DNA from: Planctomycetaceae bacterium UBA4732
GTDB taxonomy: Bacteria > Planctomycetota > Planctomycetia > Gemmatales > Gemmataceae
Assembly: GCA_002404095.1 (NCBI GenBank)
Contig: DHJA01000146.1
Location: 1,890 to 18,734, forward strand
DNA: 16,845 nucleotides
Reading direction: 5' to 3'
Shown here: piece after piece, positions 8,004-14,559 of the stretch
Layout: each line of letters opens with the position of its first letter
How positions within the stretch are numbered: the stretch's first letter is position 1
Translations under genes and position numbers: made by a program
The notes under the pieces: generated by a model
Seen by the model: the letters and a program-made list of their open reading frames with translations, nothing else
What the model was told of the DNA's origin: nothing
The model's database searches: none

Positions 8004-8364
8004 CACCAGCTTTCCCCGGAGAGAACCGGACGACGCCCTTGTCATCCATCACGCCGCCCGTTCGGGCCAGCACTGCTTCGATGCGGTTCGCTTCGATCTC
8101 GCGCTCGATCTCATCATGGTGGTCCAGATAATAGCTGATTGCGTCGTGGACCCAGGACGCCTGCAAATGCGGGTAGGTCTCCAGCATTTCCTGAACGCCT
8201 GCACCGCCCTTGTGCTGAACTGCGATATGGCGCACGGTGATGCGCGTTCCCCGGATGACAGGGGAGCCGCCGCAGACGCCCGGTCGCCGTTCAATATGCG
8301 GGTGTTCCGTGGGGAATCCTTGAGATGTACCTGCCGCACCCTGTTCCGTGGTTGATGAAGCCAT
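7996..8364 (-). CDS. DUF433 antitoxin
   Basis: A 122-aa protein whose centre matches DUF433: HIERRPGVCGGSPVIRGTRI, then a helical segment with EMLETYPHL and DAISYYLDHHDEIE. DUF433 proteins have a winged-helix-like DNA-binding fold and act as the antitoxins of DUF5615 toxins. The ATG at 8364 is chosen (AAGAGA upstream); the frame also allows a TTG at 8415 overlapping the stop of the preceding PSD1 gene. The first 25 or so residues are Ser/Thr/Gly-rich and outside the family core. The pair sits 47 bp after the PSD1 gene, in the same orientation, inside an operon that normally has no such genes. Confidence 0.82.
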   Translation of the reverse strand: MASSTTEQGAAGTSQGFPTEHPHIERRPGVCGGSPVIRGTRITVRHIAVQHKGGAGVQEMLETYPHLQASWVHDAISYYLDHHDEIEREIEANRIEAVLARTGGVMDDKGVVRFSPGKAGDE

Positions 8365-8411
8365 GATTACATTCTCTTGGCGAGTGGGTTGCCAACACGG
8401 ATCAAACCGCG

Positions 8412-10895
8412 TCAATGATTAAACACAAACTCCTTCGACGCCAGCACAGCCCAGAACAAATCCTCCAGCGCCTCGCGCCGCGTCGTCTTGCCGTCGGCGG
8501 CAGCGTCCGCGAGCAGGTCGTGGAACTTCTTCGCCTCGGCCGGCGCCGGCTCGCGGCTCAGCGCTAAAAGGTAGACGCGCCGCACCGCCTCGTCGTCGGG
8601 AATTTTTTCCTTGATCCACGCCTCGACGCGGCCCTTCGGGTCGCGCAGCTTGTCGTTAAGCGTCTTGCCGTTGTTGACGTGCAAAGCCTGGCCGACGCTG
8701 GAATCATCCTGCCGCTCGCATGAGCAGGTCGCCACGCGCTCCGGCCGGCCGAACGCCTCTAGGAATCGCGAAACGACAAGCGAATCTGGAAGCTGCGTCG
8801 CCCGCGTTCCCAGCGGATAGCCAGCGTACGCCGTCATCGAATCGCCCGCCGCCGACGCCAGTTGCGTGAACGGCGTCGGCGCGTCCGTCACTTGCGAGTA
8901 AGCGTCGAGCAGCACTTCGGCCGGCAGCCGCCGTAGGAGATAGTGCGAGTAAAAGCGGTCGTCGGACTCGTTGCCGGCGACCGTCTTCGACGACCGCTGA
9001 TACGCCGTCGAGTTCATGATGCGGCGTATCAGAACCTTTACATCATATTTGTGATCCACAAAGTCCTTTGCCAGCGCGTCGAGCAGTTCGGGATTGGTCG
9101 GCGGATTGGTCTGGCGCAGGTCGTCTTCCGGCTCGACCAGCCCGCGGCCCATGAAGTTGCGCCAGACGCGGTTGACCAGCGAGCGAGCGAAGTACGAATT
9201 GTCCGGCGCCGTCAGCCAGTCGGCGAAATAGTGCCGGCGGTCGATGGGGCTGTCGAGCGCGAGCGGTTTGCCGTCCAGTGGCGTCGGCGGCATGGCGATG
9301 CCGCGGCGCAGGTGCAGCGCCTCGCCGGAAGGCAGCGATTGCACCAACACTTCGCCGGCCCGGTCGCCGTTCTTCAGGCCGACGCGCGAAAAGAGATTGG
9401 CGAACTCCCAGTATTGATCCTGCGTCCACTTCTCCAACGGGTGGTTGTGGCAACGGCAGCAGGTGATCGACATGCCCATGAACGTGACGGCCGTCGCTTC
9501 GGTCAGGTCGCTAACGTCTTTGTGAATGACGAAGTAGTTGGCGGCGCCGGCGTCGAGCGTACTGCCGTTGACGGTGAGCAGGTCGCGGGCGAAGCGGTCC
9601 CACGGTTTATCGTCGGCCACGCTCTTGCGAACGTCTTGATAGAACGCCCACACGGCCGGCTGCGGTAGACGCCGTGTGCTGATGAGCAGCAAATCCGACC
9701 ACTTATGCGCCCAATAATCGACGTATTCCGGCCGTTCCAACAGCGCGTCGATCAATTTGGCGCGCTTGTCCGGCGACGGATCGGCAAGGAATTTCTTCGC
9801 CTCGTCCGGCGTCGGTAGGATTCCCGCGGCGTCGAGGTAGGCGCGACGAATGAACTCGGCGTCGTCACAAGCCGACGACGGCGGAATGTGCAGACTTGTA
9901 AGTTTCCTCAATACCAGATCGTCAATGAAGCTATTGCGCGGGGCCGAGGCGAACACCTTGGCATCGACCGAATTGGGCAGCGGCGAAGCGATGCGGTTGG
10001 CGGCGACGAGATTTGAGTACCAGACGGTGATAGCGGTTTCGCCGTAGCCGGCGACGGTCGCTTTGCCTTCGGCGTCCACGGTGGCGACGAGGTCTTCACT
10101 GCTGTTGAACTTGGCCCAGTGCGTCACGTCCTCGGAATGGCCGTCGGAGTACCACGCCCGCACTAGCACTTGCAGCGTATCTTTCGGCTTGAGGACGGCG
10201 GCCGCTGGCAACACTTCGAGGCGTTGGATGACCGGATCGTCGGCGCGGAGGCCGGGGGCGCCGGCGGCGATCCAATCGGCTAATAGGCGATAATCGGGAG
10301 AGCCGACCTCCAATTTCTGACCGCCGCCGTGCGGTATCGCCAGCGACGGCTTGAGCAGCACGAGACTCTTGTTCGGTTCAATCTTGTTGACGCGCCGGCC
10401 GAGAGTCTGCCGAGTCAGGACAAAGTGGTCGGCCTCCGGGTTGTAGCCGCGCAGCGACAGCTTCAACCCGCCCTTGCCGGCCAGGGCGCCGTGACAAGCG
10501 CCGGAGTTGCAGCCGATCCGCGTCATCATCGGAATGACGTGGTTGCGGAAGCTCCAGTCGATGGTTTCCTTTGCGCGGACGACCTTGACCTTCGCGGTTG
10601 CTTGCTTGCCGTCCACCGTCGCGGTAATCGTAGTTTCGCCGTCGCCGGCCGGGCGCACCATGCCGCCATCGACCACCGCCACGGCGGGATTGGCGGACGT
10701 GAACGCCGCCTGCGCGGTCCGGTCGCCGACCACGACGGCCCCCGCGTCTTCGACCACGAGCAGCCGTTGGAAGGCGTGCGGCCCGGTCAGCGTGGCTTCG
10801 CCGGGAAGGATCTTGAGGTCGGCAGCCAAAGCCGCCGTTGGCAGGCAGCACCAGCAAGGCAAGAGGGCAAGAACGATAGAAGTTCGATTGGACAT
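8412..10895 (-). CDS. Big2 / PSCyt2-like (DUF1549) / PSD1 (DUF1553) exported cytochrome-like protein
   Basis: An 827-aa planctomycete protein with a signal peptide at 1-24 (ALA before ADL). A Big2 Ig-like domain covers about 25-110. Next comes a heme-like motif C129-N-S-G-A-C134-H135, with four residues between the cysteines as is typical of this family rather than CXXCH. A second Ig-like segment precedes DUF1549 (FIDDLVLRKL, RRAYLDAAGILPTPDE), then a second motif C479-C-R-C482-H483-N-H-P, and DUF1553 at the C-terminus (SLVNRVWRNFMGRGLVEP; SREPAPAEAKKF). The function is unknown; periplasmic redox or polymer-degradation roles are proposed because of the cytochrome motifs and the usual DUF1501 neighbour. 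The ATG at 10895 is used; a GTG at 10919 overlaps the previous gene. It is 17 bp from membrane gene A, and a truncated twin of its 5' end lies at 11783-12187. Confidence 0.92.
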   Translation of the reverse strand: MSNRTSIVLALLPCWCCLPTAALAADLKILPGEATLTGPHAFQRLLVVEDAGAVVVGDRTAQAAFTSANPAVAVVDGGMVRPAGDGETTITATVDGKQATAKVKVVRAKETIDWSFRNHVIPMMTRIGCNSGACHGALAGKGGLKLSLRGYNPEADHFVLTRQTLGRRVNKIEPNKSLVLLKPSLAIPHGGGQKLEVGSPDYRLLADWIAAGAPGLRADDPVIQRLEVLPAAAVLKPKDTLQVLVRAWYSDGHSEDVTHWAKFNSSEDLVATVDAEGKATVAGYGETAITVWYSNLVAANRIASPLPNSVDAKVFASAPRNSFIDDLVLRKLTSLHIPPSSACDDAEFIRRAYLDAAGILPTPDEAKKFLADPSPDKRAKLIDALLERPEYVDYWAHKWSDLLLISTRRLPQPAVWAFYQDVRKSVADDKPWDRFARDLLTVNGSTLDAGAANYFVIHKDVSDLTEATAVTFMGMSITCCRCHNHPLEKWTQDQYWEFANLFSRVGLKNGDRAGEVLVQSLPSGEALHLRRGIAMPPTPLDGKPLALDSPIDRRHYFADWLTAPDNSYFARSLVNRVWRNFMGRGLVEPEDDLRQTNPPTNPELLDALAKDFVDHKYDVKVLIRRIMNSTAYQRSSKTVAGNESDDRFYSHYLLRRLPAEVLLDAYSQVTDAPTPFTQLASAAGDSMTAYAGYPLGTRATQLPDSLVVSRFLEAFGRPERVATCSCERQDDSSVGQALHVNNGKTLNDKLRDPKGRVEAWIKEKIPDDEAVRRVYLLALSREPAPAEAKKFHDLLADAAADGKTTRREALEDLFWAVLASKEFVFNH

Positions 10896-10912
10896 GGAGT
10901 TTCCTGACCTTA

Positions 10913-11362
10913 TTAGCACCCACTGATCTTGCTCAACGGCTCAAAAAACAGAACCACGGCGCCAAGCATGGCGCATACACCCAGAAGCATTCCAATGCAG
11001 GCCCAATGAAGTCCGTCAGCGGCCCGAAGCCACCTCGGCTGGGCGCCCGTAACCCCCAGGCAAAAAGCCGGAACGCCAAGGAGAGAGCCAAACCACCCAC
11101 TCAGTGGGAGATAGACCCATAGCGGGCCTATCCAACGAGGCTCGTAGTGCTGGGAGAAGAGACCGAAGAGAACCAGCGCGACCGCAACAGCACCGCAGGC
11201 GCACGCCAAATGGGCCGGTATGTTATTCCTGCGGTCAAGGGAAAAATCGCTGCCAAGCAGACGGTTGGAGATATCGTCATCCAGAGAACAAGCGACGACC
11301 TTTGGCTGTGTCCGATTGCTGACCCCGCCCGGATTCGCGGTCTGGATCTCGTTGTCACTCAT
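10913..11362 (-). CDS. Small membrane protein A, function unknown
   Basis: A 149-aa protein. The N-terminus is soluble and begins MSDNEIQTANPGGV; three to four hydrophobic segments follow from about residue 50 (HLACACGAVAVALVLFGLF; a Trp/Leu-rich pair near 75-105; GMLLGVCAMLGAVVLFF near the end). It is paralogous to membrane protein B at 12208-12654: the first 15 or so residues are nearly the same (EIQTxNPGGV) but the rest is only loosely alike. The start codons lie exactly 1292 bp apart. It precedes the complete PSD1 gene by 17 bp, just as B precedes the truncated one. The family is not recognised; it has the general look of the short DUF4190-like membrane proteins. Confidence 0.7.
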   Translation of the reverse strand: MSDNEIQTANPGGVSNRTQPKVVACSLDDDISNRLLGSDFSLDRRNNIPAHLACACGAVAVALVLFGLFSQHYEPRWIGPLWVYLPLSGWFGSLLGVPAFCLGVTGAQPRWLRAADGLHWACIGMLLGVCAMLGAVVLFFEPLSKISGC

Positions 11363-11380
11363 AGGTCGGCGCCTTGTTCC

Positions 11381-11466
11381 TTATTGCAGGGCTTCGTATT
11401 CATTCACGGCGAAGGGGATTCCTCGAACTCCCGACTGCCCTCATAGAAGCCGATTTCTTCTTGCAA
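11381..11466 (-). repeat. 86-bp coding remnant, copy A
   Basis: Matches 12673-12758 in 78 of 86 positions. Read on the - strand, one frame gives LQEEIGFYEGSREFEE and then stops. A second frame, open over the last 60 bp, gives RGIPFAVNEYEALQ followed by TAA. In that second frame the differences from copy B are mostly silent (AAT/AAC, GAA/GAG, TTC/TTT, CAA/CAG, TAA/TGA), so this looks like the 3' end of a gene that once encoded a protein ending in NEYEALQ. Its last codons resemble the end of the nucleotidyltransferase gene at 13509 (DEYEARQ). It lies just upstream of membrane gene A. It probably no longer makes a protein. Confidence 0.7.
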
Positions 11467-11782
11467 TGTTGCTGACCATAGCAAGACCTCCACGACGTAC
11501 TCTGTAGCAAACCCGCTGCGTCAAGGCCGTAAGGCCGACACGGCGCGCGACAGGGGTCTGTCGGCCTTACCCTCATAGGCGCCGACCGGCGCTGATAGAC
11601 TCCTTGCTTTTTTCACCTCTTTCTCCTTTATCCCTCGTTTTTGTCTCGATCTCTTTACTCACTAACTCGGTTCGGGAACACCATCCGCGATACGCTGTTT
11701 CACGGACGGCCGCATGAGAGAGTCAACACGAAACGGCGCTACTATACCAAACGGCGCGGCAATTAACCCTGTCGGTTGCGTC
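11467..11782. other. 316-bp gap between the truncated PSD1 gene and copy A of the remnant
   Basis: No convincing gene. It holds an inverted repeat at 11529-11570 and a pyrimidine-rich + strand tract at about 11601-11670. A TATAGT on the - strand at 11741-11746 could be a -10 box, but no good -35 lies at the right distance. It has no counterpart beyond 12758, so this part of unit 1 was not kept (or never existed) in the other copy. Confidence 0.6.
11529..11570. repeat. Inverted repeat, possible terminator after the truncated PSD1 gene
   Basis: GTAAGGCCGACA at 11529-11540 pairs perfectly with TGTCGGCCTTAC at 11559-11570 across an 18-nt loop. Extra AAGGCC at 11523-11528 allows alternative pairing. 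It lies about 210 bp downstream of the truncated PSD1 stop on the - strand and has no T-run. It resembles the dispersed hairpins common between planctomycete genes. Confidence 0.7.
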
Positions 11783-12187
11783 CTAACAGGCGCCGGAGTT
11801 GCAGCCGATCCGCGTCATCATCGGAATGACGTGGTTGCGGAAACTCCAGTCGGTGGTTTCCTTTGCGCGGACCACCTTGACCTTCGCGGTCGCCTGCTTG
11901 CCGTCTACGGTAGCGGTGATCGTGGTTTCGCCGTCGCCGGCCGGGCGCACTATGCCGGCGTCCACCACGGCCACGGCAGGATTGGCGGATGTGAAGGCCG
12001 CCTGCGCGGTCTGGTCGCCGGTGACGGCGCCGCCTTCTTCCGCCGCGATGAGCAGGCGCTGCCCGGCGTGCGGGCCGGTCAGCGTGATGTCGCCGGGGAG
12101 GATTTTGAGGTCGGCAGCGGAGGCGGTCCCCAACAGACAGGACCAGCACACCAGATGAACGAATGCAAAACGGAGTCGATGAAGCAT
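11783..12187 (-). pseudogene. Truncated PSD1 gene: signal peptide and Big2 domain only
   Basis: A 134-aa ORF homologous to the first 134 residues of the complete PSD1 protein at 8412-10895. It has a signal peptide (ending TASA before ADL) and a Big2 domain, and is almost identical from FTSANPAVAVVD to CNSGAC. It stops with TAG exactly where the heme-ligand histidine should be (codon 135), so the DUF1549 and DUF1553 parts (about 690 codons) are missing. The start at 12187 aligns with the start of the complete gene. As a secreted Big2 domain it might still be made, since the frame is intact and differences are scattered and conservative, but loss of the cytochrome and PSD1 parts argues for a gene fragment. 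Confidence 0.85.
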
Positions 12188-12207
12188 GGGAAGTCTCGCT
12201 GCAATTG

Positions 12208-12654
12208 TTACGACCAGTGGGAAGCTAATTCGCCGAATGTTTCGAGGAAGACGCAAAGGGCCAAGCCGCTCGTCGCCAGGCCGCCAAGCGACCACAGTAA
12301 TCCTCCGGCGGACGGATACCAGAGGCGCTCAACAGTACCGAAGACGCCAAACAACAATCCGGCCAATGCCAGCAACATCCCGCCTTCCATACCCGCAGGG
12401 CTATACGCAAGGACGCGGGCTAACCAAAGGGGGCTGCCGCAGACGACTACGTAATCGCTGAGGGAGAACAGGAAGGCCAAGAGTCCGCAGCCGAACGAGA
12501 CCAACGCGGGCACATTCCTATCAGGCAGAGGCGTCCGAAGATCGGGGAGCGGCAGGGCGCAGTCCGGGTTTATTATAGGTTCATCGCCCGCCGCCCGCGC
12601 CGGCCGATCGCGCACTCCGCCCGGATTCGTCGTCTGTATTTCCTCGCGGGGCAT
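12208..12654 (-). CDS. Small membrane protein B, function unknown (paralogue of A)
   Basis: A 148-aa protein that begins MPREEIQTTNPGGVRDR, like membrane protein A. A Pro-rich soluble part of about 45 residues follows, then hydrophobic segments (VPALVSFGCGLLAFLFSL; GGMLLALAGLLFGVFG; GLLWSLGGLATSGLALCVFL). The start at 12654 is preceded by GGCGAGGAGGCGAG, which contains a good Shine-Dalgarno. It ends 20 bp before the truncated PSD1 gene. The divergence from A in the middle, with near identity on both sides, suggests different selection or replacement of the central gene. The family is not recognised. Confidence 0.7.
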   Translation of the reverse strand: MPREEIQTTNPGGVRDRPARAAGDEPIINPDCALPLPDLRTPLPDRNVPALVSFGCGLLAFLFSLSDYVVVCGSPLWLARVLAYSPAGMEGGMLLALAGLLFGVFGTVERLWYPSAGGLLWSLGGLATSGLALCVFLETFGELASHWS

Positions 12655-12672
12655 GGCTCGCCTCCTCGCCCA

Positions 12673-12758
12673 TCACTGCCGGGCTTCGCACTCGTTCACG
12701 GCAAAGGGGATTCCTCGAACTCCCGACTGCCTTCATAGAAGCCGATTTCTTCTTGCAA
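12673..12758 (-). repeat. 86-bp coding remnant, copy B
   Basis: Second copy of the remnant at 11381-11466. On the - strand its end reads RGIPFAVNECEARQ then TGA. In the other frame it forms the tail of a short ORF with a GTG at 12785 and stop at 12696 (29 aa, containing KMIARLQEEIGFYEGSREFE), preceded by GGGGG at a usable distance. That could be a real small peptide, but the frame change inside the block, shared by both copies, points to decay before the duplication. Confidence 0.65.
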
Positions 12759-12828
12759 ACGAGCGATCATTTTGCGGACGCCCACTTTGGTCAGCCCCCT
12801 CTCGCGGCCGGGGTGCGACCGAAGCCGT

Positions 12829-13107
12829 CTAGGCCGGAACTAACCCACGAGGGGCGCCGCCCCGTAGGAAGCGCTTTACCGCTTCGGGTTCGTTGGCGGT
12901 AACGCCTTCAAGGACCGCTATGTCGCAGGAGCCTAACAGTTCAATTCCAAGAAGAGAGCCGTGGGAATCATAATCGGCGTACACGACGCCTCCTTCCACT
13001 TCCTTCGTTTCCGCAACCTCTCCCTCGCGCACCCGCAAGTAGACGGCGACCAGATCGCCCGTGTTATCGTCAACGGAGGTTTCCACTCGAAACATCGGCT
13101 TAGTCAC
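12829..13107 (-). CDS. DUF2283-family protein, likely antitoxin partner of the DUF4258 protein
   Basis: A 92-aa protein. The stretch VAVYLRVREGEV...GGVVYADYDSHGSLLGIEL is the DUF2283 pattern (a short beta-rich domain with the conserved D-x-x-G-x-L-x-G-I-E). DUF2283 genes often follow DUF4258 genes, and the pair is thought to be a toxin-antitoxin module. The GTG at 13107 is preferred: GGAGG lies 8 bp upstream and the gene then begins 16 bp after the DUF4258 stop. A longer frame from 13200 would overlap DUF4258 by 77 bp. The C-terminal 30 or so residues lie outside the domain. Confidence 0.7.
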   Translation of the reverse strand: MTKPMFRVETSVDDNTGDLVAVYLRVREGEVAETKEVEGGVVYADYDSHGSLLGIELLGSCDIAVLEGVTANEPEAVKRFLRGGAPRGLVPA

Positions 13108-13123
13108 GCTCCCGTCCTCCAAG

Positions 13124-13414
13124 CTAAGTCGCCCTTCCACTGGTCGGCTGCACCTTGCGCCATACGGAATAAACCACGATTTGCGTCGGATCTTCTTCAA
13201 AGATCACGTCAATCCATTTGCGCGTACTCTGGTTCTTGCGAAAGCGAAACCGGCCGGGCAGGGTCGGCAGACCGGTTTGGTCCGGATTCCGGAGCGCGTC
13301 AAGCACTTCGTCCTCGCTCACCCTTCGCTCCGTCATGCGCCTGATCGCGTGTTCGTCGAAGGCGACGGTTCGACAGCCCCGCACGTTTTCCTGAATGACG
13401 TGGACGATCGCCAT
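13124..13414 (-). CDS. DUF4258 domain protein, RelE/BrnT-like putative toxin
   Basis: A 96-aa protein. FDEHAIRRMTERRVSEDEVL followed by ALRNPDQTG and, near the C-terminus, IDVIFEED...IVVYSVWR is the DUF4258 pattern, distantly related to RelE/BrnT-type ribonuclease toxins; the H in DEHAIRRM and the late Arg/Trp positions are the usual conserved ones. The ATG at 13414 has GGGAG upstream. The gene lies 94 bp after the nucleotidyltransferase and is followed at 16 bp by the DUF2283 gene. Toxin activity is inferred from family and pairing, not shown. Confidence 0.75.
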   Translation of the reverse strand: MAIVHVIQENVRGCRTVAFDEHAIRRMTERRVSEDEVLDALRNPDQTGLPTLPGRFRFRKNQSTRKWIDVIFEEDPTQIVVYSVWRKVQPTSGRAT

Positions 13415-13508
13415 CGTGCCGCTCCCGCGATGAGGTTCGGCTCATTCTGACAGCCGGTGTTTGCGTCATCAACGCGTATTGGTCCAATTAGTTCCCGACT
13501 AAACCGCA

Positions 13509-14114
13509 TCATTGCCGGGCTTCGTACTCGTCCTCGCGCCGCTTTTCTTCGAGACACTCGATGTAATCGGCGCGCACCGTGGGATCAATTCGGTCGGCAA
13601 ATCCTTCGTCCAGTTCATGCACGCGAATCAGCGCGACCGCGTCCGCGAAGTCCTGATAGCGCCGCGCCGCCAGTTTGAGTTGGATCAGCGTCGTCAGGTC
13701 CACCACGCGAGCGTCGTCGATGACCTCGCCAACCACCGCCGGATCAGGATAAGCGATCGGGCCTGGAACGCCGCTGCCCGGAAACAATCCGGTCACTAGG
13801 AAGTCGATCTTCACCCCGTTCTTGCGGTCGGAGAAACGTCGCGGCCGGCCGGAAACTTCCTCGTAATCCTTGGGCACGAAGCGGCGCCTGAATTCGGTCA
13901 ATCCTTCGGCGGTGAGCAAAAGGTCCAGGTCGGCGGTGGTGCGTTTGCGGCCGTGGGCGTTGACCGCCATGCCGCCGACCACCGCGTAGGCGATGCCGGC
14001 CTTGTCCAACCGTTTGATTACCCGGCGCATGGTCTTGTGAACCGGGTCGTTCTTCTGAAAGAACAACTCGACCTCCTTCAATCGTCCCCAGAAGTTCGCC
14101 GCCTGAATTGCCAC
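13509..14114 (-). CDS. MNT/DUF6036-like nucleotidyltransferase
   Basis: A 201-aa protein of the minimal nucleotidyltransferase type. It has G47-G48 in VVGGMAVNAHG, the two-carboxylate motif D62-L-D64 in TTADLDLLL, and a third carboxylate D104 in KIDFLVTG, so the three-Asp active site looks complete. Related proteins are the antitoxin (or AMP-transferring) half of HEPN/MNT and AbiE-type pairs; no HEPN gene or AbiEii-like toxin is adjacent, so it may be an orphan or act on something else. The start is a GTG at 14114 with GGAGAG upstream, 15 bp after the DUF4190-like gene. It ends in EDEYEARQ; the same last codons recur in the two 86-bp remnants downstream. Confidence 0.8.
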   Translation of the reverse strand: MAIQAANFWGRLKEVELFFQKNDPVHKTMRRVIKRLDKAGIAYAVVGGMAVNAHGRKRTTADLDLLLTAEGLTEFRRRFVPKDYEEVSGRPRRFSDRKNGVKIDFLVTGLFPGSGVPGPIAYPDPAVVGEVIDDARVVDLTTLIQLKLAARRYQDFADAVALIRVHELDEGFADRIDPTVRADYIECLEEKRREDEYEARQ

Positions 14115-14129
14115 CCGGCTCTCCGATGG

Positions 14130-14498
14130 TTACCCGTAAACGGCCATGCCAATGCCCACGGCTACAAGCCCCCAATAGCCCAGCGAGGTCAACGACCCTA
14201 ATACGACGCCGGTGATCGCGTGGCCGAGTCCGCCGGCGGTCGGATGCTTATTGCGATAACGGATACCCATAATGCCCAGTACCAGCGCCGCCGGACCCAA
14301 CAGCAAGCCAACGCATGGGATGAAGGAGAACACGCCGAGATAATAGGCGATCAGCCCCATCGGGTTCTTGTACGGGATGAGCGTCTCGATGGCGCCCGGC
14401 TGCCGGATGCGGACGTCGTCATCGTCCTCGCGCGCAGGCCGGGCGGGCCGCTTGCGTCGTGGTTCCGGCGCTTCTTGCTGAAACTCATCGTCGGCCAT
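14130..14498 (-). CDS. DUF4190-like small membrane protein
   Basis: A 122-aa protein. An Arg/Asp-rich cytosolic N-terminus of about 45 residues precedes two membrane segments: GLIAYYLGVFSFIPCVGLLLGPAALVLGI, then GLGHAITGVVLGSL...YWGLVAVGIGM. The arrangement 'G-x-x-A-x-x-x-G-x-x-S' and a loop with NKHPTAGG are typical of DUF4190 proteins, whose role is unknown. The start at 14498 (MADDEF) has GGAG 7 nt upstream. Just upstream, at 14518-14540, lies a copy of the DUF1501 3' end, which suggests this gene once followed DUF1501 directly. Confidence 0.75.
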   Translation of the reverse strand: MADDEFQQEAPEPRRKRPARPAREDDDDVRIRQPGAIETLIPYKNPMGLIAYYLGVFSFIPCVGLLLGPAALVLGIMGIRYRNKHPTAGGLGHAITGVVLGSLTSLGYWGLVAVGIGMAVYG

Positions 14499-14517
14499 GC
14501 GTCGCTCCGTAGGGTGA

Positions 14518-14540
14518 ATCAAAACAATTCCTTAATCGCC
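14518..14540 (-). repeat. Remnant of the DUF1501 3' end (direct repeat, distal copy)
   Basis: Matches 15324-15346 at 22 of 23 positions; the one change is silent (GAA TTG versus GAG TTG). Read on the - strand it is the last codons of DUF1501, A-I-K-E-L-F-stop. It is not part of any present gene. It and the proximal copy bracket the 72-aa/198-aa gene pair. Confidence 0.85.
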
Positions 14541-14559
14541 CACCCGCACTCGACTCATT

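Larger units (their letters stand above)
10494..11466 (-). repeat. Duplicated block, copy 1 (remnant + membrane gene A + PSD1 5' end)
   Basis: This stretch corresponds to 11786-12758 at a constant offset of 1292 bp. The PSD1 end is highly similar (8 differences in the 120 bp from 10501), and so is the 86-bp remnant at the other end (8 differences). The membrane gene between them differs over most of its length, although both of its flanks and its first codons align. Homology stops abruptly at CTGCAACTCCGGCGCxTGT on one side and at TTGCAAGAAG on the other. Confidence 0.85.
11786..12758 (-). repeat. Duplicated block, copy 2 (remnant + membrane gene B + truncated PSD1)
   Basis: Counterpart of 10494-11466. 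Remnant, membrane-gene start and PSD1 start are each displaced by exactly 1292 bp from copy 1. Tandem duplication followed by loss of the remaining PSD1 reading frame from this copy is the simplest account. Confidence 0.85.

Noticed and set aside
10513..12154. Possible insertion sequence causing the duplication
   Set aside because: No transposase frame, no terminal inverted repeats and no target duplication at the block ends.
11714..12454. 246-codon + strand frame spanning the truncated PSD1 gene and membrane gene B
   Set aside because: Complementary to PSD1 homology and to membrane gene B; the similar + strand frame opposite the intact PSD1 is also a shadow.
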